A stretch of 64,000 bases of DNA from Omphalotus guepiniiformis (lineage: Eukaryota; Basidiomycota; Agaricomycetes; Agaricales; Omphalotaceae). The stretch covers positions 523,162 to 587,161 of the forward strand of contig JAQOOI010000012.1 of NCBI GenBank assembly GCA_028554645.1, given 5' to 3'. Positions 59,463 to 64,000 of the stretch are shown one piece after another. The stretch's first letter is position 1; every line of letters begins with the position of its first letter. Under the pieces are notes generated by a model that worked only from the letters and a program-made list of their open reading frames with translations, was not told where the DNA came from and searched no databases. The position numbers were made by a program, and so were the translations under genes.

Positions 59463-62400
59463 ATGCAGAAGCAAACCGTTCGTACCGAGATCTCTATCTC
59501 CTTAGCCCAGAGTGTCGCCGTGGTGCAGACGCTCTTGAGGGCAGGTTTGGGATGCATAACTTTCATGAGGTTCGTCTGCATGTATGCTATCCTTTCGCTA
59601 GTGATTCACGTTATATCATACGATCTAGGGACCTTCTACCACAGGATAACTTTACGGAGAGTAGGTGATGATTCGTACACTTATATCCGCTTTAGATTTC
59701 AATGGCGTGTTGTTTTTCTGTCAGGTCATTTAACTACCGCTGAGGATGACATGTCCTTCTCCTCCTCATCAAGCTCGACATTCTCCACACCTATCAATCA
59801 TCAAAGAAATGTAAATGGATTCAAGATCATGGTGTGTTTTGTGCTGCTATCTATGACGTCGCTACTCATCTTTTCCGTGTAGACTATGTCTCGAGGGTAT
59901 ACCGATGAAGCTGATAGGATCCTCAATTATCTGGTGTGCTGAACGCGCATCTCGCTGAGTCCTAAACTGAACTGAGTACTCAGGAATTTGGAATATTCGA
60001 TGCGTTGCAAAAACAGTAACCTCCGAAGTTTTATTTTCGCAATTTATCTTGTAAGCTTCGCGTTCTCGATATTCTTTCCTGAATCTAGCTGGAGCGCAAT
60101 GCTCATAAATCATTTCTTAAATAGGATAACAAGGATCCAAACAAGTGAGTGCGCATATATGCTCCTTGCACTCTGGCTCATGCATTTCGACTGCAGCATT
60201 GTGGAGGCTTACACTTTCAATTTCAACGTCAGTATCCCTCTTTCGTGTACCTAGGAACTCTTCGCTGAACTGGCCACTTTGTAGTACCACACTATCGAAG
60301 GAACAGACACGACTATACCAATAATGAGCCTTGGGGATGGACTCAAGAAGATGTCATTACGCGGTCATCGAGGTGATCACGATCCTGCAGCAGAGGCGGC
60401 GAAGCGAGGCAAGATTCCGACGCTGAAAGATGTGAAAAGGAGCGTCAAGGTAATTCTTTCAATCTAGTCGATACATTTCACGACTTTGAACAAATGAACG
60501 TTATAGACCTTGCTCAAAACACTCATAACGTCAATGACGCAGATGGATGTTCTACCAAGTACGCCTTTTTTCTTGCTTTGAACGCTTTTCCTGTATCCAT
60601 GAGTTTTTGCAGAACGTCGTTTCGCATCTTTCAAGATTTTCTACACTGATGATACGCCACCAGAATACGAGCCACCACACTTCAAGGCCGGGGATTATGA
60701 GAGAGACAAGTGGTATTTCACCACACACGATTTTGATGAATTGCCAGATACATGGAGCGTCGGCAAGGTCAATTCAGGACATCATTCGTGAGTGCGAAGG
60801 CCGTTGGTGCTCCTATATGCATTGACTACAGTTTTCTGTCATAGAGTTGATGTGTCAGTGAGCTCCATAGCTACCTATCTCCCGTCTTCCACAGAGCACG
60901 AGAACGCACCTTTCGCAGGCACCACGAATGGTGCTCCCCCAAGGTTGACACCAATCGAAAGAGGCCACGCATCGTGCTGAACAATCTGCCAAGCAAATGG
61001 AGGACGCTCAGAAGCGTAATGTCGTCTGGGCAGCCGATGCTCCTGAACAAGATGAGGATGCAGATGCAGATGCAGATATAGACCCAGACTACATTAGGCA
61101 GACTGATGGGTCGTACGTTCCCCGTCCTATAGTGCCCATTGGCCTGAGAAACACGGATCATCAAATAGAGCCCATCTCGATTGAGATGGACACATCTGGC
61201 GCGGAGGTTCACTTCTGTGGCTCCTCGCAGTCAGTGCCAACGAATCTCAAAGACATGGTGAGCTTTGGCTCGCTGTTCCCTCGCTGGAGAGAGGTTCTCA
61301 CAAATTCGATAAAGATCACGAGGAAGGCTGTCGAGTCCTCGAATATTACATTGACGCAACCTGTTGAAGAGACCCAAGTTTTGGTTGAAGATACACCACG
61401 TCAATCGAGTCCTGACTTTAAAATGGGCGATGATGCGGATAGTGTTCTGTGTACGCCAACTCCGGCGATGCGACCAACTACAGTTCGGCATCGGATCCTG
61501 TCGCCTGAATCATCGATAGCTTCGCTAGGAAAAGACTTTGACCCTGAAATGATGAAGAGGCTAGCACTTGACAATTCACCACAAGGCGACTCAGAAATGT
61601 TAGGTTCGTGTGATCTTTCTTTTCTTTTTATACAATTTTCATTAAGCTCACTCAATACTCAGATCTGGAGACGCAAGTTGTGGCATGTGGAGACACTCAA
61701 ACTGCTGATACAATCGAGTCATTCGGGTCTCACACGAACGGAACTGCAGACGAGATTGTCATGCATTCAATTGGATCTTCCACTGTGCGTAAACGGAGGA
61801 AAAAGAAAGTGAAGGAAGAAATCGTTTTCGAGTGTGAATGTGGCGTATCCGTGCGTTGTGCTTTTGCTCTTCATGCGGAAATTACGGTTTTACCGGTGGT
61901 CTAGATGGAAGACGGGTGCTGCGCTTGCGAAAAGCGGGGTGTGAACGATGGTATCACCTGTGGTATGTCTCCAGTTTTGCGGGGTCTGGAAGCCTAAAAA
62001 AAATTAAATTGATGTGCCTAGGTGCATGGGGTGTGCCTTCATTCGATTCTCCGTCGACCCTAGTACAACTCACATTTTGGCAGGTATCATTCAGAAAAAG
62101 ATAAGAGGTTACCAGACGTATTTGTTTGCTTTGACTGTCGTGTCCATGCCGACCCTTCTTGGGAACTTATCAAGGTAGACCTATATCCAACGATGATGTC
62201 CAAGTTTCGCGAGCTCGCTTGCTTTAGGTGTGCACTTTAGTTGTTGGCATCTCTTCGAGACTTTGCGCCCACCATCTTACCTATTCTATTTACAGACGTG
62301 CTATCAAGATCGCAGAAAAGCACAATCCAGGGACTGCGGCGGAGTTTGCTAAGGCTATGGGTATGGACATGACTCTTCTGATTTGCCTGCGTGTGTTCAT

Positions 62401-63114
62401 CTGGGCCTTTGATGTGCCCATTCAGGCTGCGATAATGCACTGGCTCGGCAGCTTTTCAAGAGACTTGAGAATGAAGGTAAGCATGGTCTTTTGACTTGGA
62501 TTCAATGCCTTGAAGCCCCTCGTCCCTCGCAGGCTTTATTGTAGAACAAGAGATTGCTCTAGACGATGCCGGATTTGTCCAGACAAGGACGCGTACTGCG
62601 AAGAACAAAGGCAAGGCCAAGCAGAAGCCCCGAAAGAACATGCAAAAGCCCAAATTTATCTTCAATCGTCAAGTTTTATCTACTGAAGAGTACAAGAAGT
62701 ACTTTAATCCTGATCACGAAGTGGAGAGTCGACTTCTTGGTCTTCCGCAATCGGTCAGTAGCGTCTCTGCCTCCTTGATGAAGTCAACTACTCTAACCTC
62801 AGGTTAACTATGCTATGCAGAAAGCAAGCTTGAGAACTCATAAAATTGCTCCTCGAGTACCTCAACATGACCCCTTGGCCTCCGCTGCTGTTCCAAACCT
62901 GCTTCTTACTCCTCTACCTTTACCTGATGAAACTCTTCCTCGGACGCAAACTGTCATGACTCTAACTCAATCACAAACGCAAGATGAACTGGAGGTGGGA
63001 ACGCGACCGATTTCCGAACTCAAGCGCCCTGGTGGACCCTGTGAAGACGACCTTAGGCCCCCCAAGAAGAAAGTCAAGATTTCGATTGCGCCTGCTATTG
63101 ACCTTGCGGATTAG
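59463..63114 (+). CDS. HOP1: HOP1 meiotic chromosome axis protein (HORMA, PHD-like, winged helix)
   Basis: Many short exons. HORMA pieces in order: SLAQSVAVVQTLLRAGLGCITFMR (59463-59569), DLLPQDNFTES, INGFKIM-like NVNGFKIM, TMSRGYTDEADRILNYL, FGIFDALQKQ, LRSFIFAIYL, DNKDPNN, IVEAYTFNFN, YHTIEGTDTT, then MSLGDGLKKM and FKIFYTDDTPPEYEPPHF (60.6-60.8 kb). After an acidic linker with RKRRKKK come a PHD-like zinc site (FECECG ... CERWYHLWCMGYH ... CFDC, about 61830-62150), a winged-helix part (IKIAEKHNPGTAAEFAKAM ... ALARQLFKRLENEGFI) and a polar tail ending at 63114. HORMA plus PHD and winged helix is the fungal Hop1 layout: axis assembly, double-strand-break promotion and interhomologue bias in meiosis. 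The frame between about 60850 and 61010 could not be joined convincingly. Confidence 0.88.
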
Positions 63115-64000
63115 TGCTGCTTCTTTCCCATGTCAACGGTCGTATGACGGACGCCTTCATCGCCGATGCTTGAGCTTTGATGCTGGACCCTGGTCTCTTT
63201 CGCATTTTTTCTCGCTTTTGTTGTTGCTTGCTAGTGCTTCCTTTGACCTGCATGTTGCTTGTGAATAGAAACTGGTGCACTGTAATTGAATTTGCTCAGC
63301 TAGCCTGTCCCTGTAAGTTGTAGTGTGTCTGTAGCACAAGAGAGCATGTCATACATGTCATACATGGATATTTTTTTATCTACGTATGAGTCGTGCGGTG
63401 ATGAGATCCGACATTACTTCGGCCCTACTACTGCGCGGCGCAAGAAGCAACCCTAAAAGTTCATCTGTAATTACGGCGGTTGGCAATTGATGCCGCCTTT
63501 CGTCTCCAGTGTGGAGAAGAAGCAGTAGGTTTCTTGATGGAGTATTTCAAGATGCAAGTGATGCTTCAAAGGTGTTCCGTTCCGTCTGTGTTTGCCGCCG
63601 ACCTACGCGTATCTGCCTCACTACATTGCTCGACCTCAATCCAAAAGGATAAGCAGAAACACAGCCTCTGACTGCGGCTTGGGACGAGAAAAATGTGGTA
63701 ATGTCACTAATGTCCAGTGAAAGTTGTCCACAGTTGGATATTCCCGTACGCCCAACATTCAGGATTTCACAGAACTCCCTTCTGAGCGTCGCTACTGCTG
63801 TGACCGCTAAGTTATAGGGAGTGAAATGAAATGAAGGTCGATGATAATAGAAAAGTTGAGTTCACCACTGCTTTAAGCCAACGAATAGGAGCGGCCGATT
63901 GGGCGTAATTCTCAACATTTGTAATTTGCTCAACTTGAATTGCAAGCTTTTACGAATTCACATTTCGGAAAATCTTCTTTGAGACCTATTCCAGAGACGA
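63115..64000. other. intergenic to right edge, nothing recognised
   Basis: 3' flank of HOP1, then non-coding-looking sequence. Short ORFs only. Confidence 0.45.

Overview
The window looks like a chromosome arm of an agaric-type mushroom (Basidiomycota, Agaricomycetes). Genes carry many 50-60 bp GT-AG introns, F-box and Ser-rich basidiomycete-type proteins are present, and the mobile DNA is fungal Ty3/gypsy. The organism assignment is inferred from gene style only; no rRNA or marker gene is present.

Layout. Bases 1-5838 (minus) hold a very large gene cut by the left edge that joins a CCCH zinc finger, a long Ser/Pro-rich disordered region with tandem repeats, ankyrin-like sequence and a Clp-type AAA+ ATPase. 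A divergent F-box gene follows (6316-7548). Bases 7.6-11.7 kb are gene-poor, with a decayed KRE9/KNH1-like fragment and a small four-exon gene of unknown family (10481-10991). From 11719 starts an MFS monocarboxylate-transporter-like gene whose last exon lies 30.6 kb away at 43613-43702: its last intron was hit by a retrotransposon.

The 30.5 kb between is a Russian doll of LTR retrotransposons, resolved by target-site duplications (TSDs). Element A (13043-43590, TSD ACCTG) is a chromodomain Ty3 element. Element B (19623-42420, TSD CTTTC), of the same family, sits in A's gag. Element C (21295-37819, TSD CCGT), 16.5 kb and of another Ty3/gypsy family, sits in B's integrase. A diverged solo LTR (16148-17627, TSD CCGG) also interrupts A's reverse transcriptase. 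A further solo LTR of the C family lies at 44328-46026.

Element C is the most unusual object. Besides gag, protease and RT-RNaseH-integrase frames on the minus strand, it carries two multi-exon genes on the opposite strand (23443-25969, ten exons, 659 aa with a cysteine cluster; 26810-28205, seven exons, 340 aa). Family A/B appears to use Tf1-like self-priming: 14 nt just inside the 5' LTR are perfectly complementary to an LTR segment whose first base lies 32 nt downstream of a TATA box. Both families show -1 frameshift arrangements at heptamers.

Right of the cluster, a paralogue of the small unknown gene (46791-47341) is followed by ordinary host genes: a four-TM membrane protein (48173-49415), the nonsense-mediated decay helicase UPF1 (50167-53844), a Ser/Thr-rich single-pass membrane protein with a PPxY tail (54917-56441), an uncharacterised charged protein (57313-58278), and the meiotic axis protein HOP1 with HORMA, PHD-like and winged-helix parts (59463-63114). 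Exon junctions were worked out by eye from splice motifs, frame and family resemblance; none is confirmed by transcripts.
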